Of a stretch of 49,247 bases of DNA, positions 36,723-47,367 are shown piece after piece; the stretch's first letter is position 1, and the number at the start of each line of letters is the position of its first letter. The position numbers and the translations under genes were made by a program. Where the stretch lies: contig JANWHN010000087.1 of assembly GCA_025450445.1 (NCBI GenBank), positions 1-49,247 of the forward strand, read 5' to 3'. The notes beneath the pieces were generated by a model. That model searched no databases, was not told the DNA's origin, and saw only the letters and a program-made list of their open reading frames with translations. The DNA is from Anaerolineales bacterium (GTDB lineage Bacteria; Chloroflexota; Anaerolineae; Anaerolineales; UBA11579).

Positions 36723-37769
36723 ATGGAAACCTCAACGAATCCTGTATCAAAAGAAAGATCCAGCTTTTTTGCGCGTTTGACCGGGTGGTATCTCGGCTTG
36801 CTATTGGCCTGGTTTGTCCTTTTCGTCCTTTTCGGGGACGGCGCCGGCTACCTAGGCCTGATCAATGCCGTTGCCCTTTTCCTTTTCTTTCCGCTTCCCA
36901 TCGCACTTTGGATCGCATGGAGAGCTAAAAACAACCGGTTGCTCATCGCCGGCTTCGTTGGCATCACGATATTCGCATGGCTGTGGGGACCGTTGTTTTT
37001 GCCTCATCGAGCGCCAGAAGCTGACAGCCCCACCCTAAGAGTTATGACATTCAACATTCTGGGACGGATAGGCGATCCAGACGACATTTTGAGCAGCATC
37101 AAAAACGAGGATGCCGATGTGATTTTCCTCCAAGAATTAACCCATGAGTACAAACGTGTACTCACTGACGGATTAGAAGAGGAGTACCCTTACCAGATCC
37201 TTAACCCCGGTGAACGGTCAGCCGGGATGGGCGTCTTCAGCCGCTATCCCATTGAGCCGCTGGATATTTCGCTGGATGGACGCTGGCGGGGCGAACCGCA
37301 ACTCTTGCGACTCGACTGGGAAGGCGAACAGATCACGCTGGTTAATTTTCATGCCATCTCGACCGGCACGATTTGGCCGCGCTGGGTTCGGACTACTTTC
37401 GACTGGCGGGAGGAATCAATCGCCCTGCTGGCCGACTTTGCCGCGGAATCATCCATCGATGGACCCGTGATTGTTGCCGGAGACGGCAACTTAACCCGGC
37501 TCAACGACAGTTACAAGATCTTGGATGAAGTCCTTAACGATGCGTGGTGGTACGGCGGCTGGGGATTTGGACACACCTTCCCCGGCAAGATCGAGCCGGA
37601 TGACATATTCACACGCATCAGCATTTTTCTAATCCCACACTGGTTGGTGCGAATTGATTACATTTTCTATTCTGATCATTGGGAAACAAGCCGGACCTGG
37701 TTGGCCGACTTCAACGGCGGCAGCGACCACCGCGGCGTAGTAACCGATCTAGTCTTGATCGCCGACTAA
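36723..37769 (+). CDS. Membrane-anchored endonuclease/exonuclease/phosphatase family protein
   Basis: TM N-terminus; LRVMTFNILG; VIFLQELT; VIVAGDGN; GGSDHRGVVTDL. Confidence 0.9.
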   Translation: METSTNPVSKERSSFFARLTGWYLGLLLAWFVLFVLFGDGAGYLGLINAVALFLFFPLPIALWIAWRAKNNRLLIAGFVGITIFAWLWGPLFLPHRAPEADSPTLRVMTFNILGRIGDPDDILSSIKNEDADVIFLQELTHEYKRVLTDGLEEEYPYQILNPGERSAGMGVFSRYPIEPLDISLDGRWRGEPQLLRLDWEGEQITLVNFHAISTGTIWPRWVRTTFDWREESIALLADFAAESSIDGPVIVAGDGNLTRLNDSYKILDEVLNDAWWYGGWGFGHTFPGKIEPDDIFTRISIFLIPHWLVRIDYIFYSDHWETSRTWLADFNGGSDHRGVVTDLVLIAD

Positions 37770-38389
37770 GGCAACGCGGCGCTGGCCGCGGCAAAGATCG
37801 TAAAAGTGGAAATAAACCAATGGATCAAGAAGGGGTAAACAAAAGATTTGGTCCGCCAGGCAACCAGCCCGAACAGAAATCCGCCAAATATTGTTGAATA
37901 AGTTTCAACCGCGGGCTTGCTGATATGAGCCAGCGCAAACGGTACCGCTGCAAGCCAAAGCGCGTTCGCGCCAAAAACACGTGCGTAGCCAAACAAAAGG
38001 AAACCGCGAAAGAGGAACTCCCAGCCGATCAGGTCGAGAAAGGTGATGAGCGGCGCGGCCGGACCCCAGTTGTCGGCGTAATACTCGATCATGTTGGCAT
38101 CCGCGCGGGCCACAAACCATAAGATCGGGGCGGCAATGGCTATCACGATCGCAGTAAGCAACAGCCCAGCTTTCCAATCACCAACCTGAAAGCCATATTC
38201 GCGGGGCGATTTCCTGAAAACAAGAATGATCACGAGCAGGGGAATGATCAGATAAAGGGCGACGCGATCGATGACCTTGATCGGCGTCAGCCTTTCATAG
38301 TGATCAATCATTAGGAGCAGAGTCGTCAGGATCGTGATCGCCACAGCCTCACGATCAAACTTCAGGTCAAATCTAAAGAGATTGCGCAT
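37766..38389 (-). CDS. CPBP family intramembrane metalloprotease-like protein
   Basis: GWEFLFRGFLLFGYAR; FALAHISKP; FPFLIHWFIS-like C-terminus. Confidence 0.8.
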   Translation of the reverse strand: MRNLFRFDLKFDREAVAITILTTLLLMIDHYERLTPIKVIDRVALYLIIPLLVIILVFRKSPREYGFQVGDWKAGLLLTAIVIAIAAPILWFVARADANMIEYYADNWGPAAPLITFLDLIGWEFLFRGFLLFGYARVFGANALWLAAVPFALAHISKPAVETYSTIFGGFLFGLVAWRTKSFVYPFLIHWFISTFTIFAAASAALP

Positions 38390-39834
38390 TAGTAAGAGAA
38401 GTAGGAAACGTTGCCTTGGGGGCCAACGAGAATGGCGAGCTTATCTTGATCGCGCCAAAGTTCAAGCCCCCAATTCAACCACAGCAAGCTGACCAGCAGA
38501 ACCGCGAATACCAGCTTCGGTTTATTCGCTCGGGCAGCAAGGGAGATTTCGCGCCGCGCAGACCAAGCGTAGCCAGCCAGCACTGCCAGAACCGGCACAA
38601 TCGCCAAGTGAAATCGGTCCTCGGCGATCAGGATCAAATGCGGAGCTAGATAGGCAAGAAGAAAAATGAGCAGCAGTATCCGCTCCTTAGTCCACTCGAT
38701 AAAAGGAGCGGCAAATGCAGCCATCGAACTTAGCAAGGTGAATGGCAACGTAAAAAGCAGGAACAGCGCGATCAGCGGAGCTTGGGGGATGTGCCCAAAA
38801 AAGTTGCTGCTATAGAAATAGGTTAATGCGCGCCGCTCCAAGCTGAAGAAATAACCTAGCTTGGCGAATACAAGCGAAACCGCCCTGCCCGGATCATTGC
38901 GGATGAATTCGATACCTGCCTGAGTGCCCAATTCATTGCGCAGCCCGTCATCCAAATAAGGCACCAGTTCGAGCGAGATACCGTATTGAAACGACCCGTT
39001 GCCTTCGGGATGAAAGCCCATATGCAGGTTGTATCCAAGCGAATTCTCCACAAAAGTCGGGCGGCCATGTAGCAAGCTATTTCGGATGGTCCAAGGCAAC
39101 ACCGTAGCGATCACTGCCAGCAGAAAGAATAGAGCGCCCCGCCTTTGCTTGGTGGCGAGCCAGACCCACAAAAATGCCAGCCCAGCAAAACCAAAGATGA
39201 CCGAGCGAGTCAACGTTGCAGCCCCCAACAAAACCCCGGCAAATACGAAATGTTTTGCTTGCTGGCTTTCGCTTGCCCTTACCAAAAGCAGTAAGCCGGC
39301 TAACGCCAGCGGAATAAACAGGTTTTCAGTTGCGAGGGCTAGTGGATAAATAATCAGCATTGGGTAAATCGCTATGGCATAACCGGCAAAAACCGCGGCT
39401 GGCGGCTTTTTGGGAAACAGCCTAATAGCTAGTGCGAACGCCATTGGCGCCAAAGTGGCGCCCAAGAGAGCGTTGCCCAGCCGTGCTGCGAAGAGCCGCC
39501 ATTCGAGGCCGCTGCCGGAATAAATGGCCGCCAAGAATGCCGGATAACCCGGGGCGCGGAACGAAGTTTCAACGCCCCGCGGATCGTAATCGCCAATGAA
39601 GTTGAAGTCGGGAACGTAGCTATGAATCAAGTCCAGATCGGGTTGGGAATACCAGCGAAAGCCATTGCCGGCAGCCAAACTGCGGCCCAGCATGTCGTAC
39701 TGGAACATATCGTCCAAGCCGATCGGCAAATTGATCGAAATCAAAACCGGGATCAAGCGCAAACCCAGGGCCAGCAAGAAAAGGCGCGCGGTTATGGGCA
39801 GGAAAAGAAATTTATTCACGCGGCATGCGCCCAA
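38389..39834 (-). CDS. GT39-like (ArnT/PMT-type) membrane glycosyltransferase
   Basis: About 10+ TMs; GVETSFRAPGYPAFLAAIYSGSG; ATLTRSVIFGF. Confidence 0.8.
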   Translation of the reverse strand: MGACRVNKFLFLPITARLFLLALGLRLIPVLISINLPIGLDDMFQYDMLGRSLAAGNGFRWYSQPDLDLIHSYVPDFNFIGDYDPRGVETSFRAPGYPAFLAAIYSGSGLEWRLFAARLGNALLGATLAPMAFALAIRLFPKKPPAAVFAGYAIAIYPMLIIYPLALATENLFIPLALAGLLLLVRASESQQAKHFVFAGVLLGAATLTRSVIFGFAGLAFLWVWLATKQRRGALFFLLAVIATVLPWTIRNSLLHGRPTFVENSLGYNLHMGFHPEGNGSFQYGISLELVPYLDDGLRNELGTQAGIEFIRNDPGRAVSLVFAKLGYFFSLERRALTYFYSSNFFGHIPQAPLIALFLLFTLPFTLLSSMAAFAAPFIEWTKERILLLIFLLAYLAPHLILIAEDRFHLAIVPVLAVLAGYAWSARREISLAARANKPKLVFAVLLVSLLWLNWGLELWRDQDKLAILVGPQGNVSYFSY

Positions 39835-40171
39835 ACCAACTGTAACGGTTATGGGCGATCAGATTGTAAATTGGGTCGCGAATAAACCTGGGAAGCAGAA
39901 TGAATCCGTAAAGAAGCGGCCAAGGGAAACGTAAAAATCGAAACACCCTAAGAACTGCGGAAGAGCGAACATAGCAGCGGCCATTCAAGACCGCAACCAG
40001 CATGTCGGTATCTTTTGTAGATAACCCGCACAGCTTTAAAGCTGCCTGCCCGCGCTCAGATTGCTGTGACGCGTATTCGATAGCGTCGGGGCGCTGCCGG
40101 GCTTGCAAGAACTGGACACTGCGATTACAGAGCACACAGTAACCATCGTAAAGTACCAGCGGCTTGCTCAA
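39812..40171 (-). CDS. DCC family (DUF393) thiol-disulfide oxidoreductase-like protein
   Basis: VLYDGYCVLCNRSVQFL; DPIYNLIAHNRYSWFGR. Confidence 0.9.
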   Translation of the reverse strand: MSKPLVLYDGYCVLCNRSVQFLQARQRPDAIEYASQQSERGQAALKLCGLSTKDTDMLVAVLNGRCYVRSSAVLRVFRFLRFPWPLLYGFILLPRFIRDPIYNLIAHNRYSWFGRMPRE

Positions 40172-40191
40172 TGGATAGGGCTGAGAAGTTT

Positions 40192-40914
40192 CTAAAATGC
40201 CTCGCCATCCAGATCAGATAGGCGCAATCTTTCTTCCATAAGAGACGTGACCGCGGTGATATCGAGCAGCGGCTCGTTTGCCGGGCGACTGACGTAAAGC
40301 AAGTAAACGCCAACGGCGCCTTGGCGGAAAGCTACTACATCAATGCGAACCAGATTGCCATCGACGCGCAAAAAATCGGTTGCCCAAGTCGTCTCCGCCG
40401 GCATTTGTTGCATAGGAATTTCCGTTACAAATTGCTGGTCTTCCTCTAACAGCGGAACGTCTTCACCGGCGCCCATCGCCTCGTGGAATTCGGCAAGGAT
40501 CGCGGCTACATCTTCTTGCAACTCGGCATCAAACTGTGAGGTTACTAGTTCGTCGTCCAGGAATCCGGTCACGCCGCCTAAAAAGTCAGTTCCCGAAGAC
40601 TCGAAACCATAAGCCAATGACTCCGAAAATTGCGCATAAGTAACAATTGATTGCCCGACGCTTTCTACAAGACCCTTAGAGCTGGCCCGGATTCCCTTCG
40701 GCAGATCTTCGAGAGTCAGCGCAAAAGGCGAAAAACGTTCCTCAAGCGGAGAAAGCGGACGAGTGGTTTCGGTTGGCTGCGGCGTAGAGCTTGCGATTGG
40801 AATAAATGTTACTTGGCTTTGCAGCGTGATATCCGTTTGATTTTGAAAACTGGCCGGAGTGCACCCCAACAAACTGAGCGCAGCCACACCCAGCAGCACG
40901 AAAAGCCTGATCAT
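40192..40914 (-). CDS. Putative lipoprotein of unknown function
   Basis: Lipobox LLGC near N-terminus; Thr/Pro linker. Confidence 0.7.
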   Translation of the reverse strand: MIRLFVLLGVAALSLLGCTPASFQNQTDITLQSQVTFIPIASSTPQPTETTRPLSPLEERFSPFALTLEDLPKGIRASSKGLVESVGQSIVTYAQFSESLAYGFESSGTDFLGGVTGFLDDELVTSQFDAELQEDVAAILAEFHEAMGAGEDVPLLEEDQQFVTEIPMQQMPAETTWATDFLRVDGNLVRIDVVAFRQGAVGVYLLYVSRPANEPLLDITAVTSLMEERLRLSDLDGEAF

Positions 40915-42350
40915 TGCTTCAGCAATTCTTGCATGATCCGCTGCGCGGCATTCGGATCGGCTTTGCCTTTGGTGCGCGCCATCAGTTGCCCCACGAACCA
41001 GCCGATCAGCGTTACCTTGCCGCCGCGATAACTGGCAACCTGGTCAGGGTTGGCAGCCACAATCTCTTCCGCCATCTTGCGCAAGGCACCTTCGTCGCTT
41101 ACTTGCGCCAATCCTTCGCTTTGGACAATGTCACCGGGCGACTTGCCACTCTCTTGCACTTTTTGCAACAGTGATTTTCCAGTGGGCGTGTTGATCGTGT
41201 TCGTATCCATTAGCTTGAGAATGTCAGCCAAATATTCAGACGTCAGTTTTAGTTGATCGGCGCTTGTGCTTAATTCGTTCAGCATGGCCAACACGTCGTT
41301 CATCAGCCAGTTCGAAACGCGCTTCGGATCGCCGCCGTAAGCTTTTACCGAGGCTTCAAAATAATCGGAGAGCGCCCGTTCGCTGCTGAGAATATCGGCA
41401 TCGTATTCAGGCAGGCCGTATTGGGTCGTGAAACGGGTAAGCCTTGCCAACGGTAGCTCGGGCAAGCTGCTCAGGATCTTGCCACGCCAGGCATCATCAA
41501 GCACAACCGGAAGCAAATCGGGTTCGCGGAAATAGCGGTAATCGGCCTCGGTTTCTTTGGAGCGCATCTTCCGCAAGGTACCACTATTCTCGTCCCATCC
41601 CAACGTCCAGGGTTGAATTGCTTCGCCGTTCTCGACTGATTTGGTTTGGCGCTCGATCTCGGTTTCGATCGCTGTGCGCAATGAGTCGATCGAATTCACA
41701 TTTTTGATCTCGGTCTTAGTGTTAAGCACATTGCTGCCAACCTCGCGGATCGAGACATTCGCATCCGCACGCAGATGGCCTTTCTCCATATCCGCCTCCG
41801 AGACGCCCAGCCAGCGCAGCAACTGACGAAGCCGGATCAAATATTGGGCAGCTTCTTCGGCAGAGCGCAGGTCCGGGCCCGTGACCATCTCAACAAGCGG
41901 CACTCCACAACGGTTGAAATCAATCAGACGGCTGCCATCATCGCGATTGACGGTCTTGCCCGCATCTTCTTCCAGATGCAGCTTGTGGATGCTAACCCGG
42001 CGAACTTGGCTATCACCGGTGGGCAGATCCATACCGCCACCCCGCGCCAACGGCTCGTCATATTGCGAGATCTGGTAGCCCTTGGGCAGGTCGGGATAGA
42101 AATAGTTCTTGCGATCAAAGTAAGAAACGGACTGTAGCTCGGCGCCCATAGCGGCTGCCAGTAGCGCAGCTTTCTCGACGACGGCCTGGTTCAATACCGG
42201 CAGCACGCCCGGCAGCCCGGTGCACACTGGGCAGATATTGCCGTTCGGGCCGTCTTCCCAGGAATCGGCCTTGCAGGAGCAAAAGATCTTGCTGGCTGTG
42301 TTTAGTTGGACGTGGGTTTCAAGACCGATGACGGCTTCGTAACTAGCCAT
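40911..42350 (-). CDS. gatB: Asp/Glu-tRNA(Asn/Gln) amidotransferase subunit B
   Basis: YEAVIGLETHVQLNTASKIFCSC; FYPDLPKGYQISQYDEPLA; LHLEEDAGK. Confidence 0.97.
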   Translation of the reverse strand: MASYEAVIGLETHVQLNTASKIFCSCKADSWEDGPNGNICPVCTGLPGVLPVLNQAVVEKAALLAAAMGAELQSVSYFDRKNYFYPDLPKGYQISQYDEPLARGGGMDLPTGDSQVRRVSIHKLHLEEDAGKTVNRDDGSRLIDFNRCGVPLVEMVTGPDLRSAEEAAQYLIRLRQLLRWLGVSEADMEKGHLRADANVSIREVGSNVLNTKTEIKNVNSIDSLRTAIETEIERQTKSVENGEAIQPWTLGWDENSGTLRKMRSKETEADYRYFREPDLLPVVLDDAWRGKILSSLPELPLARLTRFTTQYGLPEYDADILSSERALSDYFEASVKAYGGDPKRVSNWLMNDVLAMLNELSTSADQLKLTSEYLADILKLMDTNTINTPTGKSLLQKVQESGKSPGDIVQSEGLAQVSDEGALRKMAEEIVAANPDQVASYRGGKVTLIGWFVGQLMARTKGKADPNAAQRIMQELLKQ

Positions 42351-42355
42351 CGGGA

Positions 42356-43204
42356 TTATGAGTATGTGTAAAAGCCGCGGCCCGACTTGCGCCCTAAGTA
42401 GCCGGCGTCGACCATGCGGCGGAGGAGCGGCGCGGGCCGATACTTGTCGTCGCCAAGATCGCGCTGCAAGACCTCCATGACGTAGAGAACAACATCGAGT
42501 CCGATCAGGTCGGCGAGGGTGAGCGGACCCATTGGGTGGGCCATGCCCAGTTTCATTACGGTGTCGATGCCTTCGGCGTCGGAGACCCCTTCGTCTAGCG
42601 CGTATATAGCTTCGTTAATCATTGGACACAAAACGCGATTGGAAACGAAGCCGGGAGAATCCTTCACAACAACGGCAGTCTTGCCCATTTGCTTGCCAAC
42701 TTGGAGCGCAACCTGCACTGTTTCCTCGGCCGTGCCTAAGCCGCGCACGATCTCGAGCAGCGACATCAGCGGCACCGGATTGAAGAAATGCATGCCGATC
42801 ACTTTTTCCGGGCGGCTTGTGGCGGCGGCCAGCTTGGTGAGACTGATCGAAGATGTGTTCGAGGCCAGGATGGTGCCAGGTTTCGCCAAGCCGTCCAACT
42901 CTTTGAACAACTTAAATTTCAATTCGGGGTTTTCTGTGGCGGCCTCAATCACAAGATCAACCCCGCCAGCAGATTTCAAATCGGTGACACCTTTGATCTT
43001 CAGCGCAGCTTGCTTTTGCTCAGCGGTAATGCGCTCTTTTTCGGCCAGCTTCTCAACTGATTTGGCTATGGCTGATTGGCCGCCCTCAAGCGGTTCTTTG
43101 GCGACATCCATCATGGTTACATCGTAGCCTGATACAGCGGCCGTCTGGGCAATGCCGTTGCCCATGGTGCCAGCGCCGATCACTAAAATGCTTTTGATCG
43201 CCAT
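42356..43204 (-). CDS. hbd: 3-hydroxybutyryl-CoA dehydrogenase
   Basis: [61 protein letters not shown]. Confidence 0.95.
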   Translation of the reverse strand: MAIKSILVIGAGTMGNGIAQTAAVSGYDVTMMDVAKEPLEGGQSAIAKSVEKLAEKERITAEQKQAALKIKGVTDLKSAGGVDLVIEAATENPELKFKLFKELDGLAKPGTILASNTSSISLTKLAAATSRPEKVIGMHFFNPVPLMSLLEIVRGLGTAEETVQVALQVGKQMGKTAVVVKDSPGFVSNRVLCPMINEAIYALDEGVSDAEGIDTVMKLGMAHPMGPLTLADLIGLDVVLYVMEVLQRDLGDDKYRPAPLLRRMVDAGYLGRKSGRGFYTYS

Positions 43205-43701
43205 TACTTGGCGGCCTCTTGTTGTTTTTTCCAGGCAGCGTGGTTATCGCGAATTTGCCCGGCATGCTCCCGCGGATGATTAGCGTAGATCTTCAGCCAG
43301 CGTTCGAAACCATAAGGCTCATCATATTGCGGATGAACGACCGTCCTACTCCACATTTCATCAGGAAGATTTTTTATTAAGTCATAAGTCATTTTGCGCA
43401 CCCACTTGGTCACTTGCAATGCGTCGTCAGTGCTTTGATTGTGATAGTCGAGATTGTCGGCCCACACATCCTGGTCATACGCCATGAGCGGCTGGCCGGG
43501 CTCAGCCAGGAAGCGGCGGGCACGCAAGTAGCTATTGGTTTCGCTATCAGCAAGGTGCACGATGACTTGATGCACGCTCCATTCTTTGGGTGCCGGCTTA
43601 AAAAGCCAGGCTTCCTTTGGAATCGCGCTCAACGCGATGACAAACTCATCATACGCGGTGCGATATTTTTCGATCAATGCTTCGCGTTCTGCTTTGTCCA
43701 T
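43204..43701 (-). CDS. DinB family protein
   Basis: [28 protein letters not shown]. Confidence 0.88.
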   Translation of the reverse strand: MDKAEREALIEKYRTAYDEFVIALSAIPKEAWLFKPAPKEWSVHQVIVHLADSETNSYLRARRFLAEPGQPLMAYDQDVWADNLDYHNQSTDDALQVTKWVRKMTYDLIKNLPDEMWSRTVVHPQYDEPYGFERWLKIYANHPREHAGQIRDNHAAWKKQQEAAK

Positions 43702-44910
43702 TTACTGCTCGATCTCGATCGCCATCGCCACTGCTTCCGCACCGCCGAGGCAAAGCGAGGCAATGCCGCGCTTGAGGCCCCGGTCTTTCAGCGCATAGAT
43801 CAGCGTGGTGAGCACGCGCGCTCCTGAGGCGCCGAGCGGGTGCCCAAGCGCGATCGCACCGCCGTTAACGTTGACCTTCTTCCAATCCCAGCCGAGATCG
43901 GCCAGGGCATAGCCATCGGCCAGCACCTGAGCGGCGTAAGCTTCGTTGAGTTCGATCAGGTCGACATCAGCAAGCTTCCAGCCGATCTTTTCAAGTAGGG
44001 CTGGAATGGCGCGGGCCGGCGCAATAAATATGTGCTTGGGATCGACCGCAGCTTGGGCGTAACCCACTATGCGAGCGAGTGGTTTTTTGCCCCACTCTTT
44101 GGCTTTGCTCGCATCTGCGACGACCAGGGCAGCAGCGCCGTCGTTCAATCCGGGCGCGTTGCCGGCGGTCACTTTGCCATCAGGCTTGAACGCGGGCGGC
44201 AGCTTGGCCAGCATCTCCAGCGAAGTATCGCGCCGGGGTGACTCGTCGGTGTCGACGATGGTCACTTTCCCCTTTTTATCTTTTACTTCAACAGGAACGA
44301 TCTCGGCTTTGAATTTTCCGCTATCAATTGCGGCCAAAGCCTTGTGATGGCTGCCGAGGGCGAATTCGTCCATGGCATAGCGGGTGACTTCATATTCTTC
44401 TGCAATGAACTCGGCCGCGTCGCCCATGATCCATTGCTCGAATGGGTCCCAGAGGCCGTCGTATTGCAGCGCGTCGGTGAGCTGCTGGTTGCCATAGCGA
44501 AGCCCGCCGCGCCCATCCACAAGATAAGGCGCTTTGCTCATGCTCTCCATGCCGCCGGCGACAAATAGCTCGCCATCACCGGCTTTGATCGCTTGCGAAG
44601 CAAGCATGACGGCCTTGAGGCCGGAGCCGCAGACCTTGTTGATCGTGGTTGCGCCGACTGTGGGATCGAGCCCGCCGAAAATGCCCGCCTGGCGGGCAGG
44701 CGCCTGTCCCACGCCCGCGGAGACCACGTTTCCCATGATGACTTCGTCAAACTTAGCTTCGCCGTTTAGGCCGGCACGCGCAACCGCCGCACGCACAGCG
44801 GCCGCCCCCAGCTGGGTGGCGGTCAGGCTGCTGAGGGAGCTAAGGAATTTGCCTACCGGGGTGCGCACCGCGCTAAGTATGACTGGGACGTTTGAGTCGT
44901 TATTTGGCAT
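43702..44910 (-). CDS. Acetyl-CoA acetyltransferase (thiolase)
   Basis: [50 protein letters not shown]. Confidence 0.96.
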   Translation of the reverse strand: MPNNDSNVPVILSAVRTPVGKFLSSLSSLTATQLGAAAVRAAVARAGLNGEAKFDEVIMGNVVSAGVGQAPARQAGIFGGLDPTVGATTINKVCGSGLKAVMLASQAIKAGDGELFVAGGMESMSKAPYLVDGRGGLRYGNQQLTDALQYDGLWDPFEQWIMGDAAEFIAEEYEVTRYAMDEFALGSHHKALAAIDSGKFKAEIVPVEVKDKKGKVTIVDTDESPRRDTSLEMLAKLPPAFKPDGKVTAGNAPGLNDGAAALVVADASKAKEWGKKPLARIVGYAQAAVDPKHIFIAPARAIPALLEKIGWKLADVDLIELNEAYAAQVLADGYALADLGWDWKKVNVNGGAIALGHPLGASGARVLTTLIYALKDRGLKRGIASLCLGGAEAVAMAIEIEQ

Positions 44911-44969
44911 TGAACCTCAATTTAATTGCTGAGAGCCAATTATAGTCGTTCGAGAATCGGGATTTCTTT

Positions 44970-45467
44970 CTAGCTTTTTGCTTGCCAAGTCGTATGCACA
45001 CGTTCCCACGTCTCTTCTAAGCCTTCTGGGAGAACGCGGGTTTGCCCTACTGCAGCCATGAGATTCGTGTCGCCGGCCCAACGAGGCACGATATGCAGGT
45101 GTAGATGTTCTTCGATCCCTGCGCCGGCAGCCGACCCTAAGTTGGCGCCAAGATTGAAGCCCTCGGGTTTATAGACGGCGGTAAGAACCTGAACAGCTTT
45201 GCTTTGCAACTCCGTCATTTCGCTTCGAGTAGACCGGTCGAGCTCATCGAGCCGGGCTGCATGTTTAAATGGAAGCACCATCAAATGGCCGCTGGTGTAC
45301 GGATAGCGATTAATGATCAAAAACGCCAATTCGCCGCGAAAGATAATCAGATTCTCAGCAGTATCGGGTTGAGTCAAGGCGTGACAAAAAACACAGCCGT
45401 TGGCCTTCTCGGCTTCTTTGTCTCGTCCAATATATGGTTTGCGCCACGGAGAAAACAGACGTTGCAT
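44970..45467 (-). CDS. HIT family protein
   Basis: FLIINRYPYTSGHLMVLPFKH; HLHLHIVPRW. Confidence 0.94.
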   Translation of the reverse strand: MQRLFSPWRKPYIGRDKEAEKANGCVFCHALTQPDTAENLIIFRGELAFLIINRYPYTSGHLMVLPFKHAARLDELDRSTRSEMTELQSKAVQVLTAVYKPEGFNLGANLGSAAGAGIEEHLHLHIVPRWAGDTNLMAAVGQTRVLPEGLEETWERVHTTWQAKS

Positions 45468-45507
45468 GAGTGCTCAACGTAATTGTAGCAGGGGCAGTCA
45501 TCGCGAA

Positions 45508-45536
45508 TTGACACGCTACTAGACGGCGAGTATCCT
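45508..45536 (+). promoter_or_regulatory. Sigma70-type promoter directly upstream of xseA
   Basis: TTGACA-N17-TATCCT; only 7 nt between -10 and ATG. Confidence 0.65.
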
Positions 45537-45543
45537 GCTGCCC

Positions 45544-46770
45544 ATGGAACAGCTGGATTTTTTGCAGCAAACGAACGTGCCAGTCAGTGTGACCGACCTG
45601 ACGCGGCGGCTGCGCGGGGTGATCGAATCTGAGGACGGGTTGCAAAACGTCTGGGTGCAAGGCGAGCTTTCAAACTTTTCGAGACCGAAATCCGGGCATT
45701 GGTACTTTACATTGAAGGACGATGGCGCCCAGTTGCCATGCGTCATGTGGCGCAGCACCGCCGAATTGCAGATCCACGTTCCTAAAGATGGCGAGTCGCT
45801 TGAGGTACACGGCGGGTTGAGCCTTTACGAAGCCGGCGGCCGTTACCAACTGTATGTTGACGAGATTCGCCCGGCCGGCGCGGGCGCGTTGTACCTTGAA
45901 TTCCTGAAACTCAAAACCAAGCTGGAAGCTGAAGGCTTGTTCGCTGCAGAACGGAAACGCGCGGTACCCGCGGCGCCGCGCCGCATTGGCATCGTGAGCT
46001 CGCCCACCGGCGCCGCCTTGCGAGATATTGTCAACACGCTGACCCGGCGCTATCCGCTGGTCGAGGTCTTCCTTGCCGGGACGCAGGTGCAGGGACCGAC
46101 GGCGGCGGCGCAGGTGAGGCATGCGATCCAACGGCTAAACCATTACGTGGTGCCGGATGTCATTATTCTTGCGCGCGGCGGCGGATCTTTAGAAGACCTG
46201 GCGGCGTTCAACAGCGAAATGCTGGCGCGAGCAATTGTCGCATCAGCAGCGCCGATCATTTGCGGCGTGGGTCATGAGACCGACTTCACCATTGCTGATT
46301 TCGTCGCCGACCTGCGCGCCCCTACCCCAACGGCCGCGGCTGAGCTGGCCACGCCGGATCGCTTTGAGCTTGCCGCCGGCATCGCCGAGCAGCAGCTGAG
46401 TCTTGGCCGAGCTTTGGCGGACTTGGTGCGCGAGAAGAGCTGGGAACTGGATGCAATGGCGCAACGACTGCAAGCCAGGTCACCAGAAGCCAAGATTTCA
46501 AGCAGCCGGCAAAGGTTGGACGATTTGACCGTTCGCAGTGAACGCGCTTTGCAACAGCAATCCCGATTGCTGCGGGCAAACCTAGGCGGCCTGCAATCCA
46601 AGCTGGGCGCGCTGAACCCAACCGATGTGCTGAGCCGCGGCTATGCAGTAGTCTCGCAGAAGGATGGCAAGGTTGTAAGCCGAGCCAAACTGGTCAAAAG
46701 CGGAGAAACTCTGAAAGTGCAAGTTAGCGACGGCGACTTTGGAGTGACAGTTAACGACGGGAGCAAATAA
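45544..46770 (+). CDS. xseA: Exodeoxyribonuclease VII large subunit
   Basis: VSVTDLTRRLRGVIESEDGLQNVWVQGELSNFSRPKSGHWYFTLKD; IILARGGGSLEDLAAFNSE; GHETDFTIADFVADLRAPTPTAAAEL. Confidence 0.97.
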   Translation: MEQLDFLQQTNVPVSVTDLTRRLRGVIESEDGLQNVWVQGELSNFSRPKSGHWYFTLKDDGAQLPCVMWRSTAELQIHVPKDGESLEVHGGLSLYEAGGRYQLYVDEIRPAGAGALYLEFLKLKTKLEAEGLFAAERKRAVPAAPRRIGIVSSPTGAALRDIVNTLTRRYPLVEVFLAGTQVQGPTAAAQVRHAIQRLNHYVVPDVIILARGGGSLEDLAAFNSEMLARAIVASAAPIICGVGHETDFTIADFVADLRAPTPTAAAELATPDRFELAAGIAEQQLSLGRALADLVREKSWELDAMAQRLQARSPEAKISSSRQRLDDLTVRSERALQQQSRLLRANLGGLQSKLGALNPTDVLSRGYAVVSQKDGKVVSRAKLVKSGETLKVQVSDGDFGVTVNDGSK

Positions 46771-46994
46771 TGGCAAAAGAGAGCAATGTCGCTTCCCTTA
46801 CTTATGAGCAGGCGTTCGAAGAACTTGAGAAAACGGTCAAGCAGTTGGAAGCTGAGATCCAGAACCTGGATCAGGCGCTGCTCCTGTTCGAGCGCGGGCA
46901 GGCGCTGGCCAAACATTGTGCGGATTTGCTGGAGAAGGCCGAGCTAAAGGTTCAACAGCTTGGTGAAGATGGGGATTTACAGGTGCTGGATTAA
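46770..46994 (+). CDS. xseB: Exodeoxyribonuclease VII small subunit
   Basis: LTYEQAFEELEKTVKQLEAEIQNLDQALLLFERGQAL; overlaps xseA stop. Confidence 0.95.
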   Translation: MAKESNVASLTYEQAFEELEKTVKQLEAEIQNLDQALLLFERGQALAKHCADLLEKAELKVQQLGEDGDLQVLD

Positions 46995-47365
46995 CTGCTC
47001 TTTTGCAATTTTTCGCGCACAGCTTTCGGCAAGCCCTGAACAACCAGGGCATAAGATTGATCGACCATCTCGGTAACCAGCAGATCCGGCAAACTGTCAT
47101 CGAGCACAATCGTGTTCCAGTGTTTTTTGTCCATGTGATAACCCGGCGTTATCGACTTAGGATGGGCAGAGCGCAACGCTAAAGCTTCGTCCGGATCACA
47201 TTTCAGATTGATCGTTCCCGGGCTCTCGTCTTCACCGATCAGGGCGAACATCTTATTGGCTACTTTGAACACCAAGGCGCCTTCGCCAAAGGGATAGCTG
47301 CCGGATGCACCGGGCTTGGCGAGGATATAGGTCCGGATTGCTTTCGGCTTTTGCTTTTTTCCCAT
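46991..47365 (-). CDS. MmcQ/YjbR family protein
   Basis: FALIGEDESPGTINLKCDPDEALALRSAHPKSITPGYHMDKKHWNTIVLD; start trimmed from ORF 47518 to ATG 47365. Confidence 0.85.
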   Translation of the reverse strand: MGKKQKPKAIRTYILAKPGASGSYPFGEGALVFKVANKMFALIGEDESPGTINLKCDPDEALALRSAHPKSITPGYHMDKKHWNTIVLDDSLPDLLVTEMVDQSYALVVQGLPKAVREKLQKSS

Positions 47366-47367
47366 CT

